Assembly: GCF_016097555.1 (NCBI RefSeq)
Contig: NC_054708.1
Span: 4,392,796 to 4,456,795, forward strand
DNA length: 64,000 bases
Direction of reading: 5' to 3'
Source: Gigantopelta aegis
Taxonomy: Eukaryota; Mollusca; Gastropoda; Neomphalida; Peltospiridae
Positions 1-15,300 of the stretch are shown one piece after another. The stretch's first letter is position 1. The number at the start of each line of letters is the position of its first letter. The notes under the pieces were generated by a model that made no database searches, was not told where the DNA came from, and worked only from the letters and a program-made list of their open reading frames with translations. The translations under genes and the position numbers were made by a program.

Positions 1-83
1 TAGATGTAGGACGAGTCCTCTGCATCAAGGTCATCCAGAGACAGTTCCTTCTCTCGAACCTTCTCGATTTCATTCCGCAGTTT
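1..83 (-). CDS. DAXX: DAXX exon 3 (start of histone-binding domain)
   Basis: The exon opens after a pyrimidine-rich acceptor ending in CAG at 86..84 and reads KLRNEIEKVREKELSLDDLD, then AEDSSYI to the window edge. This is the conserved segment that enters the DAXX histone-binding domain (human RRLQEKELDLSELDDPDSAYL). The exon continues outside the window. Confidence 0.88.
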
Positions 84-3000
84 CTGAAAACACAAAATGA
101 TAACAAAGTGCATACAACATCTGAAATAGTGCATTAACAGACGTACACATACAAAGGTATCTTGAAATGTCAACAGGAAAGGTTCAGTGGCCTAATTCAC
201 AACGCTCTCTTATGCAACATCATATCCTGTTTTTATTGCACCCCGAGATGGTAAAGTTGCTACGGTTTAGTGAATTAGGCCCTTGAGAATGACATACAGA
301 CATGTTTTATTAAACATATATGTATCACTGTAGATATTTATAAAGAATACATACACGTGTATGTATCACTGTAGATATTTATAAAGAAGACCTACACATG
401 TATGTATCTTTGTAGATATTTATAAAGAATACACACACGTGTACGTATCACTGTTGGTATTTATAAAGAACACCTGCACGTGTATGTATCATTGTAGGTA
501 TTTATAAAGAATACCTACACATGTATCGTATAAAAAACGCCAACATTATGACCATACACACTGTTTACTGAACATATTATTGTCTGTTTTAATCATCAGA
601 GCTTGATATTTATTTTGTGCAATGGGAAGCTATCTTTGCTTCTCAGATTTCAAGATGGAAAGAAATGCTAGAAACTGAGTACTAGTAGTAGTTCTCAAAA
701 TTAGTCTTAGGATTACATTTGTAGTTTAATTTTCTTTTAACAGCCATGTGGAAGATTTGAGACAAACGTGGACAAAAACATAAAACTTTTGAAAGTAAAG
801 AATTATCTATGTACAGGCATCGAAATAAGTCGAGAATGGTCGTTCAGGTTATAAGAAAAGTCGAGAACGATGTTTCGTTCTCGACAAAAATGTCAACGTA
901 ACGGTACAGGTAGTTTCATTTCCGAACTTAAACCAGGCGATGCATTCCGGACTTTCGCATTTCATTTTTGGTAAAGGAATTGCATCGATCTTCACGCACA
1001 CTTGTGCAATTTCAAGCTATTATACTCATTCGCGTTTAAGCAGCGTCCACTATATGAATTTACTTCCCCGTTTTGTTTTCTTGTACGAAATTGCACCGAT
1101 GTTCGTGTGCACTTGTGCAATTGCAAGCAATTTCGGCACTCTGCGTTTAAGTAGTGCCCACTAGATAAATTTACTTCTGGATTTAGTTTCTCGTACCAAT
1201 GTGGTAACCTATAGGTTACCAGGCTATATTTTTTGGTAACCTGTAAATACTAAATGGGTTACCAGACATAATGCTTATTCCAATGCCTGTATGTATCTGA
1301 AATACTGTTACACTTAAAATGAGAAGCAAAAGCTGCTTGTGAAACTATCACAAACTATTCTGCACATTTTGAGAGGTATTTAAGGGCTCACCATGTCCAC
1401 TGCCAAATAAAATATTCTTTAAATTAAACCACAATTCAATAATTGTTAAGGAATGGTTCATATTCTCTACATAACTGAAAACTGGCTAAACCAAAACAAT
1501 CTCCACAGTGAGCCCTGTGTTTGCTGCCTGCCCCTAGTCGACTTCCATCCTTGATCACTTTCCTAAGAAAGTCGATAATTACACATTAAATATAGGCTTT
1601 ACAAGCTTACACCCAGTAACTTCTCCAGCTTGCGGATATGTTTTTCAGAGACTTCTTTTTGTTGAGGAACGCTACCAGATGGTTCGGAAGATCTGGTCTT
1701 CTTTTTGTGATCCACATCTTCGTCCTTCACCTCACCACGAGTCGACTCACTGGTCAGTCCATCTTGACCTTTCTGTAAGTGAGTCGAGCCAGTCTCACTA
1801 GAATGACCACCACCTTCACCACCGATCCAACCGTTGTGTTCAACAGGTTTAACAGCGCTAGAACTAGACAAGCAGCTATTTGGAAGCACACCATCACCAC
1901 AACCAGGAGACTCTTTAGCTCCTGGTATGGGCTGGGGATTAGTTTTACCCTTCTTGCTGTCAGGTTTTTCTGATTCCCCACCCGAAATGTCATCCTCATC
2001 GCTGAGGTCCGAGTCTCGTTTCCGTTTCACCGCGGCCATCTTTTCTCTTTCCTGGTATGCGGCCAGCTCACTGAGGAAGTCTTTGAGGTAGATGAACATA
2101 TGGCGCTGGTCCCTCTGCATGTCTGTCTTGGTGGTTGTCAGCAGAGTCAGCATGTCGTTGGAGTTCTTGAAGGGCCGGGAACACGCGTCATACCGTTTAA
2201 TCACCAGCGGCATGATACCACGCATCTCGTCGGTGAGCACAGACTCAAGAAACACCAAAAACTGAAGGAAAAAAACACAGACAGTGTAAATCAATATGTA
2301 CATACATGTAGGTCTGCAGACCATGTAATTTGATTAAATACAATGTTAAGGTCTCTGGGTATTCTAACTTTTTCCAACTTAAAGGTCAGGGCTTTAGATT
2401 GCACCAAAGTCAAGGTGATTAACGTTGTGCCCAAAATAATCACGCCCAAATTAAGTACAAACATGCTGACCTCAAAATATTTCACCTCAAAACCAATGAA
2501 ATGTTAAGCTGTAATTAGACTAAAATAGCTTGAACTACGCCTGAATACTGATAACTCTACAGCTCAGCTGTTAATGACAGTACTGAACTAAAACAACCTT
2601 CCTGCACTTAGAAAATATAAAAGTCCCCACTGAGCCCAAATTAGTGAGATGTAAAGCCCCAATGGTTAATTTCAAAATATATATGGTAAAACTAAATTTT
2701 AGCTAGGGCTCGAAATTGGTATCAAAATATCCCTTACGAAAATAACTTATACAAACTTATAAGTGAAATATACTTTACTTATACGCCACTTATAAGTGGC
2801 ATATAAGTTACCCATATATTGGTATAAGTATCAGTGTGTATAAGTGTAAGTGAAAAGAATGGTTAATTGATACATCACTGATACTCCACATATATTTCAC
2901 CTATAAGTGGTTTATCAGTGGTATAAGTGAACTGGAATTAAAACATTTTTTTTTTGTTTCTGTGAAATATAAGTGAACAATTAGTTTGGAGATAGTCCTT

Positions 3001-3341
3001 TTGCAAAGGAAATGATGTGTTCCAAATGAACGGGGGAAAAACTAAGTCCAAAACATTTTCATGGTTATTTTTTTTAAATTCATAACTTCTCACAGGATTT
3101 ATCAAATTCATTGGGAACAGTGGCTAAACAACCAAACATACATGTAACAGAATTTGATAGTAATTCCAATAATAATTTTAAAAAAAATTAATATTAATAC
3201 ACATGATGCTATATGATTATAATTATCCCATACTACCTCCTCACTTAAATAGACCCTCCAGACTGACTACCTGTCACAATATCTGTAAAATTGTAGCGGC
3301 AGAGCAGGGGTGGGGTGTGGGGGGGGGGGTGGGGTGGGGGT

Positions 3342-3386
<45 letters not shown>

Positions 3387-6300
3387 GTGAGCTCCATTTC
3401 AATGTTTATTACAGTATGGATTTATTTTATCTATTAATGGCAATTTGTATTTACATATAAAAAAGTTAACTAAAAAAAAAAAAAAAAAAGACCCCCCCCA
3501 AGAAAAACAAAGACAACAACAATGACATCAGGAATTCAGATAGAACAAGGGATTATTATGAGAGGTGCAAAATCCTGAGATTAATAGCTTTGCTATCTTA
3601 GACAGTATGGTGCAACTTCAAAAGGACTTAATTCAGACACCACTGTGTGGGTCTCCAGCCAGGAGGAGGAAACCAAAGAAGAAAACCAAAATGGCGGCAC
3701 CTGGACATTTTCTTTGTGCACATGTGTTTAGTTAAGACTATACCTCATGTCTGTGGAACAAGTCTATTATACAGGAAAACTAATTTGGTATCTGACTACA
3801 TGTAGCACCTATTTTTTTATTTTAACAGTTCATGTTTTTCATTTAAAAACCATGCATTACAATCACTGTTGGATTTTCAAATAGACAAAATGGCGGCATT
3901 CCTTTGTCTGATAAATTCTCTTTATTTATGTTAATGCATGTGCATAGACATTTTATTTAGTGAATACAACTATACTAAAAGTTGAAACTAGTGCTGATTA
4001 TAGTTATTTTGTTACATAAAGGTTTGGTGTTGTTGTTTACATTTAAATATTATAAGTAATTAGTAGTAATTAATTAAAATATACTTGTGGTTTCATTGAT
4101 TAAATGAACTAAAATAATTTATGTAATGTTCATCAACTTCTGCAATTCACAAACACTGGAAGTCTTTAGATATCACCTTACAAAGGGATTACATAGCTCC
4201 ACTAATTGGGGCAATAAAATGTCTATAGGAGAATGGGAGTTGTCACCTGGTTAGTTTTTACCTGTCTTATCAAAAGGATGTGTATCTCTACTTCTGGCAG
4301 ACTGGGAGCAATTAATTTACTTCACACAGTGTTAATTAAAAGCCCAAGGGAAACGGGGGGCAGTTGTAATGACTGACATTTCAAACAGTAACATGAACAA
4401 TATATGTTAGCTTCTATGTTTGCTTAATACACATATTAATGTTTATAAGCCTATTCATTGCATGTTAATATCATTTACATTAAACTTTTCTAAAGTCAGA
4501 ATACCTATTGTTTGTTCAGAAAAATAAAGATGCTACAGAGAACACCAAAAGAAAAACCTAGTGTCATCATATTTTTTACAAAATGCACAATTAAAATGGA
4601 TGTTTTCATTTATTCACCAGTTATCTCCACCAGATACATACATGTTGTAATGGTTCATGTACTGAACAAATTAGTCTGACTGATGTTTTATTAAAGTTGA
4701 TCATCCCAGCTTTAATATCCTCAACATGTACATACAAAATTAATACATGAAACTTTACCATTTGGATTATGGAAACAATCAGTCAAATCAGAGAAATTTA
4801 TAAACAGTTATTTGCATGATTCTTTCTAGTAGTTTCCAGAACTTAAGAGATTAAAAATATATGTATATACATGTAAGTATTTTATTTTCTGGTTTCTTCT
4901 TAATTAAAATTTTTAAAGTTCAACATTCAATATTTCAAAGTCTGTTTTAATACAAAAATTAACGTTTATCCTAGAGATTTGATTGAATATTTTTTTTAAC
5001 TATTATTTTTAGAAGTAAAACTGAAAATTTAACTGAAAGTTTGTTTTTTCCTGAAGTTTTGATTCCACACATCTGAAACTTGGTAGGCTATGATTCTCTA
5101 ACTTAGTCTTTAAAAACTAATAGAAAGAACTAAATGTTTACATCAAACAATTGCTAATTACATAGCAGATCTATCCAGACTATATAAAAAAAAAAAAAAA
5201 TCTAAATTGTTTTGCAGAATCCCATCTGAATGTTGGATGACATATATGAAGATGGCACTGAACAGGACATAACTGAAGAAAAGGGATGTGAGAGAATCCA
5301 ATCTAACATTTAAAAAAAAAAAAACATTTTAATTATTTATCAAATATTTCTTTGCATATACTGTTCAGATATATTAGTGGGTCACTTTGGGAAGAATGAA
5401 ACACCACTTTGTTAAGACTATTGTGCTTCAATTTTTATGTCTTGCTGACAGTTTACAGATAGGGTGTGGAAGTGCTGTACCGGTGACATACTGGTAAGAA
5501 CAATAACTTTTTAAAACAATTATTTGAATTAAATGGGTCATGGGAATTCTCATGGTATTCATGGATTTTGAACCTGTTTTTTAACTCTTCTATTTTTTCT
5601 TTTCTTTTTCTTTTTCTTGACAAAACATTTGTTACCAGTTGGTAGCTTGACCAAAATTGGTGTCCATTTCCGTGGGTGGAGATAGGGTCAGTCGCATTAA
5701 TACAGAAATTACCTGAGAATATTGAAATTTGGCCTCCAGGGACAGATTGCTGCCTAATTTCATTTGTTTAATGATGTCACCAGAGCACTGATTAGTTCAT
5801 CACTGGCTACTGGATGTAAAAAATTAAATTGATAATTAATTCTGACCCATAGTCTTCAGAGGAAGCTCTCTACATGTTTCAAAAGCAGCAAGTCATCTTT
5901 TATATGATCTTACCTCAGACAGGACAGAACATACCACAGCCTTTAATATTCACTTATATTTCACTTATACTTCACTTATACAGTGTTTTTGTAAAATATT
6001 AGTAAATCACTAATTCTTCACTTATACAGCAATGTTTGTAAATATCAGTGAATCACTCATACTTCACTTATATTTCACATATACTTCATGTCACAAGTCA
6101 AGGGTAATCAGAACAGAATGTGATTTGAAAGTAATTATTTGTAGATTTACTATACTATGTTTATTAGTACACATGTGGTATTTTTACATATGAAGTTTAT
6201 AGTATAATACTTATTATCAATTATACGGTAATACAGGTTGTACAGTTGAGAGAAATGGAATAGATTAGTCATAGCTTGGATCGTGAAACTAAAGGTTTCT

Positions 6301-9300
6301 TGGTATGGGATTAATTAGGCAAGGTAGGAATTTGTATTGTAGCTTGTAGCAGGAGTGAGTGGTTGGTAACTGAAAAGCCGAGTGTGTGAATAAAAGAGAT
6401 GACTTAGTTATTGTTTGGGGCAGTATGATTTATTTTTGAGAGAGAACGGTGAACAAGATTTGTGCAAGTTGGACAGAAGTTTGTGAAAGACTTTGGTGTT
6501 TATAGTTCGGGTTAATGCTTAACCGTAAGTAATTAAATACTTGATATTTAGTATGTATTGTTATTTTGTAATGGTTGTAAAACATAATTGTATTATGTTA
6601 AAGTGTAGTAGTATGGTAATGACATATTAATTTTATAAAGATGTGGATAATGAATGTTTAGTATAACCTGTATAATGTGGACATTGAGTAAAGAGATGAA
6701 GTTGGTTGGTATATAAAGTGTATGGAATAATAAGGTGTTACATCATAGTAACTGGTATCTGTTCTAGATGGTACAGCAGTAGAGTCTACTGAGAGCTGTA
6801 GAGGTGGCTTGCCTGTGTGAAGATGTATCCAGAGATGTAGAGATGGCTTGTCTGAATGAAGAAGTGGCTGGGAGTCAAGCTTGTGGAGGTTTGGTGAATT
6901 CGTGGAGGAGGGGTACACGAAGGGTGCAGTGTGGTGGTAATGTGGAAATGAAGTTCCATGTGTGGGCTATTTATTAGCTATGTTCGGGTTATATAGTAAA
7001 CAACGGGTTGTTGTTTTGTAATGTTATTATTATACTGTGCAAGTATAATAATGGAGGTGTCGTGAATTCGGAAGGTGAAGAGAAGGATGAGTTGTGCAAT
7101 TAGTTCATAATTGTATTAATTAACAACGTGCTCATGTATGTGTTGAAACATTAGCAGTGATAGTTGTTAATGGAAGAAAGTGGTATGTGTAATACTGCTT
7201 AATTAGTTAATATAAATAAGTGACTTTGGGTGTTATAAAAGAACTGTTTTAATGAAGATATATGAAGTCGTAAGTGGACACTGATATCTTATTTTGAATA
7301 CGTAATATTTTAAATATTACGTGGTGCTATATGTGTGATGTGATATATACTACTCAAAAGAATTTAAGGGTCAGACGATATTTTCGACATTATTTTCTGA
7401 ATGTCAATTATATTAGCTAGACCATAATGTCACGCATGGTATTGTTTCATTTTGACGAAAGTGGGTCTAAGCAACCCATAAATGAATTAAAATCCACTGT
7501 CATTGACACTGTCGACTAGTTCTAATGGCGAAAACATGCTTACATTTGCACGTAAATTAGGGCGAAAGGTCTGCTAAGTGCCCATAACTTGCTTTTTCAC
7601 AAAGCACTTCATTTGCACGCTTTGCATGTGTATTCCATGTTCCCAATGCTGAATTTCCGTATAATTGGAGCTTGCGTTCGTGTATGGTGCACACTCCAAA
7701 TTCAACAATGGTACGACGTCAACTGACTATCGAAGATCGAGGAAGGGCTATTGCTTGGCTTCAGGATGGCAATACGCAAAGAAATGTTGCTCTTGAGACT
7801 TGGTGTCAGTCAGAGTGTCGTTGGCCGACTGTGGCAACGGTACAAAGCAACGAATTCTGTTCGAAATCGTCCACGTTCGGGAAGACCCCGAAGCACTACA
7901 AATAGAGAGGACCGCTACATCACCAATATGGCTCTACGTCAACGCACAACCACTGCATGCCGATTACGTGACAATCTGCGGACTGCGACTGGAACTCGAG
8001 TGTCTGATCAAACCATACGCAATCGTCTGAGAGCCAATAATCTACGCTGCCGTCACTGATGAGTCCAGGTTTAGTCTCCAGTTCAACGACAGTCGGGTTC
8101 GTGTCTACAGACGTCCTGGGGAGCGCTTCGCCGACGTTAACGTTAGACAACATCACCGGTTCGGTGGTGGCAGCGTCATGGTATGGGGCGGCATCTCTAT
8201 CCACCACAGGACCCCCCTCTATGTGGTGGATGGCAATCTGAATACAATCCGCTATCTGAATGAGATTATCCGGCCGTTGGTTCTCCCAGGCCTTCAGCAG
8301 ATTGGCGGCGGGGCAGTTCTGCAGGATGACAATGCCAGACCCGACCGCGCCAGGGTGGTAACGGACTTTCTCAGACAACAAGGTATCGCCAGGATGGATT
8401 GGCCAGCATATTCGCCTGACTTTTCTCCAATAGAGCACGCCTGGGACGAATTAGGCAGGAGAGTTCGGGATAAACATGCCCCTCCGGCCAACCTTCATGA
8501 CCTGGGTCAACTTCTTATGGCAGAGTGGCAGGCCATTCCCCAAGAGTTCTTCAGACGTCTCAACAGCATGAGGCAACGATGTGTCGAGTGTATTCGCGCC
8601 AGGGATGGATTCACACACTATTAAACGAATGTTCTAATGTGTAAAATCCATGTTTGACAACCTTCAACTTTGACAGCATGTCATGTGACTTTCTTGTATA
8701 CAGTGACGTTTATTTGTGTTTTTTTGTAAATATGGAACAATAAATTAAATTTTTGGTGTAGTTTACGTCATCAATCTAATACACTCTGAAACTTATTTGG
8801 TTATACATTTTTGACCCTTAAATTCTTTTGAGTAGTATATATACTTAATACATTGAGTAGTATTTGTGTGTAATTAATATTGAGTAGTGTGGTGATCATC
8901 TGTACTAAGATGGTGACTGGTGAAATTGGTTAAGTGTGTGATGGAGAGAAAGGTTTGGGTGTGAGGAGTTGTGTTAGTGTACATTGATGTATGATGAATA
9001 GGCCTATGGTTTGAGTAATGATTGAAATGTGTGAGTGTATATGATTATTATTTGCTGATGTAAATAAATGTAGCAAACTTATATTGGTTTTATGTATCAC
9101 TTATACTTCACCTATACAGCAGTTTCTGTTAAATATCAGTGAATCACTTATACTTCATTCATACAGCAATGTTTGTAAATATCAGTGAATCACTTCACCT
9201 ATACTTCACTTATAAGTCACTTATATATATCTAACACTTCTGTTAAATATAAGTGATTGACTTACACTTTACTTATATATATGGTTAACACTTCAGTTAT

Positions 9301-12300
9301 GTCACATATACTTTGTATAAGTGATACCTCATTTGCATACAAAATCCTAATCGTTCACTTATACTTCAAAAGTATTAACGATTTATACTTAACTTATAAG
9401 TGAAAAATATAAGTAATTTCAGTAAGGGATGGCCTGCTGTTATTGTTTTAAGATAGCAGATCCCAAGAGATACGTCCTGCTGCCAAACAAACATAGTACA
9501 GGGTGAGGTGAGGGTTTTGTAAAATGATCACCTCTCAGATGGAGTTTACAGCATTATGGAATTAAAACATAACAGAATTAAAAGTTAATTAGCAGATGAG
9601 ATATTAGAAATCACACAAACATCTTTCTCTCTTGATAAACTGACCTGAGAAAACTGTTACTCAAATTCAAGATAAAACTACAGCAATATCTGAAAGGTGT
9701 AGAAAAATGTGACTATAGGAACAAGACAAAGTTACAATCCAAAATGATTGTGAACAACTTTTAGGAATCTTACTTTAAATTGATAATAATTTAAAATGGA
9801 CAAATCAGGTTAAACATGTGTGTTCCTTAATCTCTAAACATTTGTATCTTTTATCGAAAATTATTAGGTATTTAAATTTAGATGCAAGAAAACTTTTCTA
9901 CAATGGGTATATTTTACCACTCATCGATTACTGCTGTGTAATTTGGGGAAACTAGAACGTTTACTAAAACAGCAAAAGAGAGCCACAAGGATGATATTAG
10001 ATGTAGATCCTATTACTCCATCTGCCCCAGTATTTAAACAATTAAAATGGATGACAATGGAAACATGAATCCACTATCACAAATGTTTACACATTTTCAA
10101 ACTTATTAATATATGTTGAAGAAAACAATCCCTACAACCTTCAAAATGTATAGAAATCTATTAATTCCAAAACCTAAAATGTCTTTATTTAAACATGCTT
10201 TCAGTTACTCTGGACCAGTACTTTGGAATTCCAATTACCTAATGCTATTAAACCGGGAGCCTAGAGAGGTTTAATTAGCATTGCCAGTACAAAAGGTTTG
10301 AGACCTGGAATATGTAGGTGTGGGCTGTGGGACCCACAAACGACCCACAAACGGCCATTCTTAAGTGTCATTTCCTATACCAATCCAAGGGGCCACCCCT
10401 CAAAATCCCCAAATTTTAAGTTTAATTAGCATGGTTGAGTACACCAATCAAACCTACACCAAAATGTTCTCTGTTGATGTACTAATTAAGATCCACCATT
10501 CTTAAGTGTCATCTCCTGTACTAGTCCACTTACGGGCGCCCCTAATTAGCACTAATTAGAAGTTTAATTAGCATGGTTGAGTACATCAACGAAACTGATG
10601 CCAAAATATTCTTTAGGGTACCCTGACTAAGGATCAGTGATTCTTAAGTGTCAACCCCTGTACCGAATGCACTTAAGAACGGGTCAAAGGTCAAAATCCA
10701 CCCAATTTAGATTTTTTTTTCTCTAATTTTCATTATAATTCATACTTACCTAGTGCTAGCACAACAAATATGCTATTCAACCTGAGTCATACCTACACAC
10801 TGCAGAATTCTCTGCCTTGCCGGATATGTGCAATGCTATCCTTGAACGGGCTACCTGTAACTTCATTCTCGGTTCAAAGTCCACCCAAACCCACCGAGGG
10901 AAAGCCTCATAGGGGTGGGTGGTAGGTATAGTTTGTTGTGCTAGCACTAGGTAAGTATGAATAATAATGAAAATTAGAAACAAATTTTCTAATAGTCTTA
11001 TTCAACTTACTGTGCTAGCACAACAAATATGCTATAATGGACGTGCAATGACACCGTTAGAGCACGTGAATTCAACTTTAATGGGAGGAGGTAAGAAAAT
11101 AGAGGACTTACCCGTACCCATAAAGCTCCTTTGAAGTAATGACATGGAGATGAGTCAAAAAACTTTTGGGAATAAAAAGGAGGCTTCCCAAAAGAAAAAC
11201 TCATCCCCATGAAAGGGAGGAAAAACATCTCCCCAGGGAGAGGAAATGGTAGACAACACTACAAAAAAAACCCATCCCTCAGAAAAGGGTGGAGTGTTAA
11301 ACATGTCCGAAGCGTGAATCGATTGCAGTCGGATGGAAAAGAGGTCGACCCCTTTCCGTTGCCCTGCGCACAGACACGACGTGTTGAGCCGCAATGACAG
11401 TCTGGATCCTACGCGTACAGTCAGGACCAACCGCCATATCCCGGAAATAGAAACGGTCAAAAGTGTGCTGTCCTTTCCAAACCCCTGCATTCATGACCTT
11501 TATAATATCTAAAGAGTCATGAAAATTCAGGGAAGCAGAAATGGCTCGGATCTCATGTGGTTTAACAGAGAAATTCCGTAACACATGATCACCCACCATC
11601 TCATATGCTAGCTTGATGGTAGCTGCTATCCATCGAGACAAAGCATTTTTTGTGACATCACTCGGCCTTAATGTTATAAGAAATAAACAATCTCTTTTTA
11701 CCCTGCCGCCTGTTTTTCATACGCTCCAAACAATACTTCAATGCTCTCACCGGGCAAAGAAGTCTATCCGAGTTGTCAGATGACAGTGTACGAGATAAAC
11801 TGTGAATGACAGTAGGTGGAAACTCTTCCCCCGGAGACTGGTTTTTAGCAACAAAGATAGGGTCGGTACGTAAAGTGACAGACCCGTATGAATTGTAATC
11901 AACTAAGTCATGCAAAAAAGCATGTATCTCACTGATCCGACGACAAGCTGCCAGTGAAACCAGAAACAGAGTCTTCCACGTCAAGGCACGAAGACTAGCA
12001 AACCTCAACGGCTCATAAGGCGCACCCTTAAGAGCATGTAACACAAGAAAGACATTCCATTTCGGAATAATGGAAGGTCGGATTGCAATGATTTAAGTAA
12101 ATCATGCAACACCAAGTTCGTAGAAAAGTCACAACATCCACACTGTTTAAGAGTAGTGAAAATCGCAGCTCTGTGACTTTTCACTGTCGTGACTAAGTTT
12201 CCTTTCTTGGACCAACACCAGAAAGTACTCCGCTAAATCGTTGACAGTAGACGATAAGGGATCGAAATCCCGTGCTTTCGCCCAACGAACCCACATATGC

Positions 12301-15300
12301 CAGTGACACTGATAAACCGACTCAGTAGATTTGCGCTTTGCTGAAGAGACGAGATGAGCAATTCTTGTCAAAAAGCTCTGCGTCGCAAGGAAGGCCTGAT
12401 ATCCTCAACGTGTGAAGCCGGAAGACCTCCGGCTTCGGATGCCACACCGTCTGACTCCGTCGCTGGCTGAGTAGATCGGACAACACTGGTAACAGGGACG
12501 GGACTGCCACTAACAGTGACAGAAGCTGTGGAAACCAGCGCTGCGCCACCCACAGAGGAGCTATCAATGTCACGTGACAAGGTTCCTGGACCACTTTGGT
12601 CAACACCGTGCCGAGTAAGACAGGAGGAGGGAAGGCATAAAAATCCAGTCCCGTCCAATCCATACTCAACGCGCCGTACTCCAATGCCATTGTGTCTGGT
12701 ACACGAACACCGGCAATTGGTTGTTCAACCGTGTGGCAAACATGTCCACCTGTGGACTGCCCCACACTCGAAGAACCGCTGCGACCACCCCTTTGTTCAA
12801 CATCCACTCCGTCTGAACAGGAGTATGTCGACTGAGGGCATCGGCTAACATATTCACCGACAAAGGAATGTGTTTCGCCCACAGAGTCGTCCCTAGCTGG
12901 TCGCAGAATTCCAAAATCGCAAGAGCTTTGCGACCCAAAGTGTCGAAGAACACACTGGAAATGAAGACAAACAGTTGATATGAAGCTTCCTCTCGGAGAG
13001 ATTCCATACCCCTGAAATGTGTTGATCCAACAGATGCGCCCCGTACCCGTGCAGCGACGCATCCGTGAAAAGGATCAGATCCGGAGCAGGGGTGTGCAAC
13101 GGAACCGATAGGGTCATGCACTTGTCCAACAGGCACTCCTGTATCGGATGAGTGAACCATAGGCCCAGAGGCACTATCGTGTCCCTATTGTAACCGTCCC
13201 ACTGTGGGGACAAATGCCACTGGAGTGGTCGTTTGAATCGTCTGAACCGCACGATCAATGAGGCCAGAGATTCGAGGTGGCCCAACACTACGTGGAGAGA
13301 TCGTACTGTAGTACTTTGCTCCCCCATCAAACGCCGTGCCGACGTTTGAAAATTGTGGATACGCGCATCGGTGGGACGAACCGACGCTACCACAAGATCG
13401 AAGACCACTCCGAGATATGTGAAAATCCGATTTCACCCAATTGGGAATAAAACCCAATTGGAGGATAGTGTCCAAAACCAACCCGACATTGGTCCGACAC
13501 TCCTGTTGCGACGAAGCTGGGATCAACCAATTGTGCAGATAGGTATGCATTCGAACCCCTAACGAATGAACATGACCTACCACCGCTTTTATCACACGTG
13601 TAAAAGCATGGGGACTCATCGCCAACCCGAACAGGGAGCATACGAAACTTGTACGCTTTCCCGTCGAAAAGGAAGCGCAGAAACTTCCAAAACGCCTTGT
13701 GCACCGGGACATGGAGGTATGCATCTTTCAGATCGATCGACGCAGCCCACTCCCCAATTTGAAGCAGGTTCCAGACTGAATGAACCGTTTCCATTTTCAT
13801 GGAAGGAACGTCAACGTAGACATTCAGTGGCTTCAAATTTAGGATTGGTCTCCATTCCCCATTTTTCTTCTGGGCGAAGAAAAGATGAGAATAAAATCCT
13901 GGAGTGTCCAGACTGACTCTGGATGGCCCCTTTGTCGAGAAACTCAGCAATCATACTCTTTACTAAAACGCGCCGATCCGCCGACGGTAACGGCGGCATT
14001 CTCGGAGTGGAAGTAAGGGGGGGGGGGGGGGGGGGGGGGCTCGAAGAAAAGGGTATTTTGTAACCGTGTCGAACGACCGACAGAACCCAGGGGTCGAGAC
14101 CCGACAGCTTGCACCAATTTCGAAGGAAATGCAGGTATGGTTGCTAATGGTACCTCCAACTGCCGATTGTTCACGTACCCTCACCCCAACCGCTTACCAC
14201 CCGTATGCGCAACGCCTTTGGTGGACTCAGAACGGAACGCAGTACGACATTTGCGTCCTCGCTTAGTGGAAGACGGGCTGTTACCTGGCTGCCTCCTAGT
14301 GTCAGGAACCCTAGGGATCTGAGCCGAGTGTAAAAAAGCAGCCTTTTTCACAGGAGGCGGCTTGAACCCCAAAAACGTGGACCGACGTTTACCAGAGGTT
14401 GAGGGTTGAGTGTTCTGGACTGGTCGCCACAAATTTTTGTCTAGGACAAGATTAAAATCGGGACCGAAACGTAAATTTTCCTGTACCGAAACGTTTGACG
14501 CACTCAAACCCGCCAGGTAATGGTCACGCCGCAACAAAAGACTGTTCGCAAACAATCGGCCAGATAACTGAATGATATGCTTAGAGGCTTTTGACGCAGC
14601 CTCCAAACAGCCTTTCGCCAACCCGGGAAGGCTCTCGACAGCCTTATCCAAGCCAAATAGGAACGTACCTAAATGGTTATTAACCTGGAACATCGACTTA
14701 GCCAGCCATTCGAACGATTCCAGATCCGCGATTGGCAATGACACATGCAGCGATGGGGAACAAGCGGCTCTAGCAATGACACTAGCGGGAACGACCGCCG
14801 GATGTTCGAGAAAATCCGCCCCCAACATCTCATAGGAGTCGGCACGAAAAATGCACGCTCCTGTTAAGATTTTCACCGTAGGCAGTGCCGTTGGGTACTC
14901 ATCAACACCCACTCCCAGGATACGATCACTGCCAGTGATCAACACATCAATGTCACAAAGTGAACTGTGTGCCTCCTGTGTAAGTGGTAAACCCGACTCC
15001 TCACGAGGAGTGACCAAATTCAAAGAACGGTTCCCAAAGGAGACACCCTTTTATGTAGGCTGGGCCTCAACCTGAGGTATAGCGTCCCCGCATACCTGTC
15101 GGACCTGGTCCCTGACAAAAGACAGAACCGTTCGATAATCACACTCCTCCTCTACCCCCGAACCGAAGTGAGTGAGAGCTGGGTCAGCGACAGAATCTGG
15201 TCCAACCGACGCTTCCTCTGAAGCCAGGTCACTGTCCATTGGATCCCGAAGATCTACATGGACTCCTCCCCCTAATCGAAGGAACCGAACGACAATCCCT

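Larger units (their letters stand above)
2729..9430. mobile_element. Candidate TIR element with CACTTATA subterminal arrays
   Basis: The left boundary ATCCCTTACGAAAATAACTT and the reverse complement of the right boundary (ATCCCTTACTGAAATTACTT) match closely. Both ends are followed by dense arrays of CACTTATA/TATAAGTG words (2740..2945 and 9085..9428, in opposite orientation), and a third array in the right-hand orientation lies at 5940..6115. Subterminal arrays of short motifs are typical of DNA transposons that bind their transposase there. No transposase frame was found in the interior outside the nested Tc1-like copy, so it looks non-autonomous. It may be two elements, one ending near 5940. 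Confidence 0.55.

Noticed and set aside
1754-2091. Other open frames over DAXX exon 2
   Set aside because: They are other-frame shadows of the DAXX exon, with no homology of their own.
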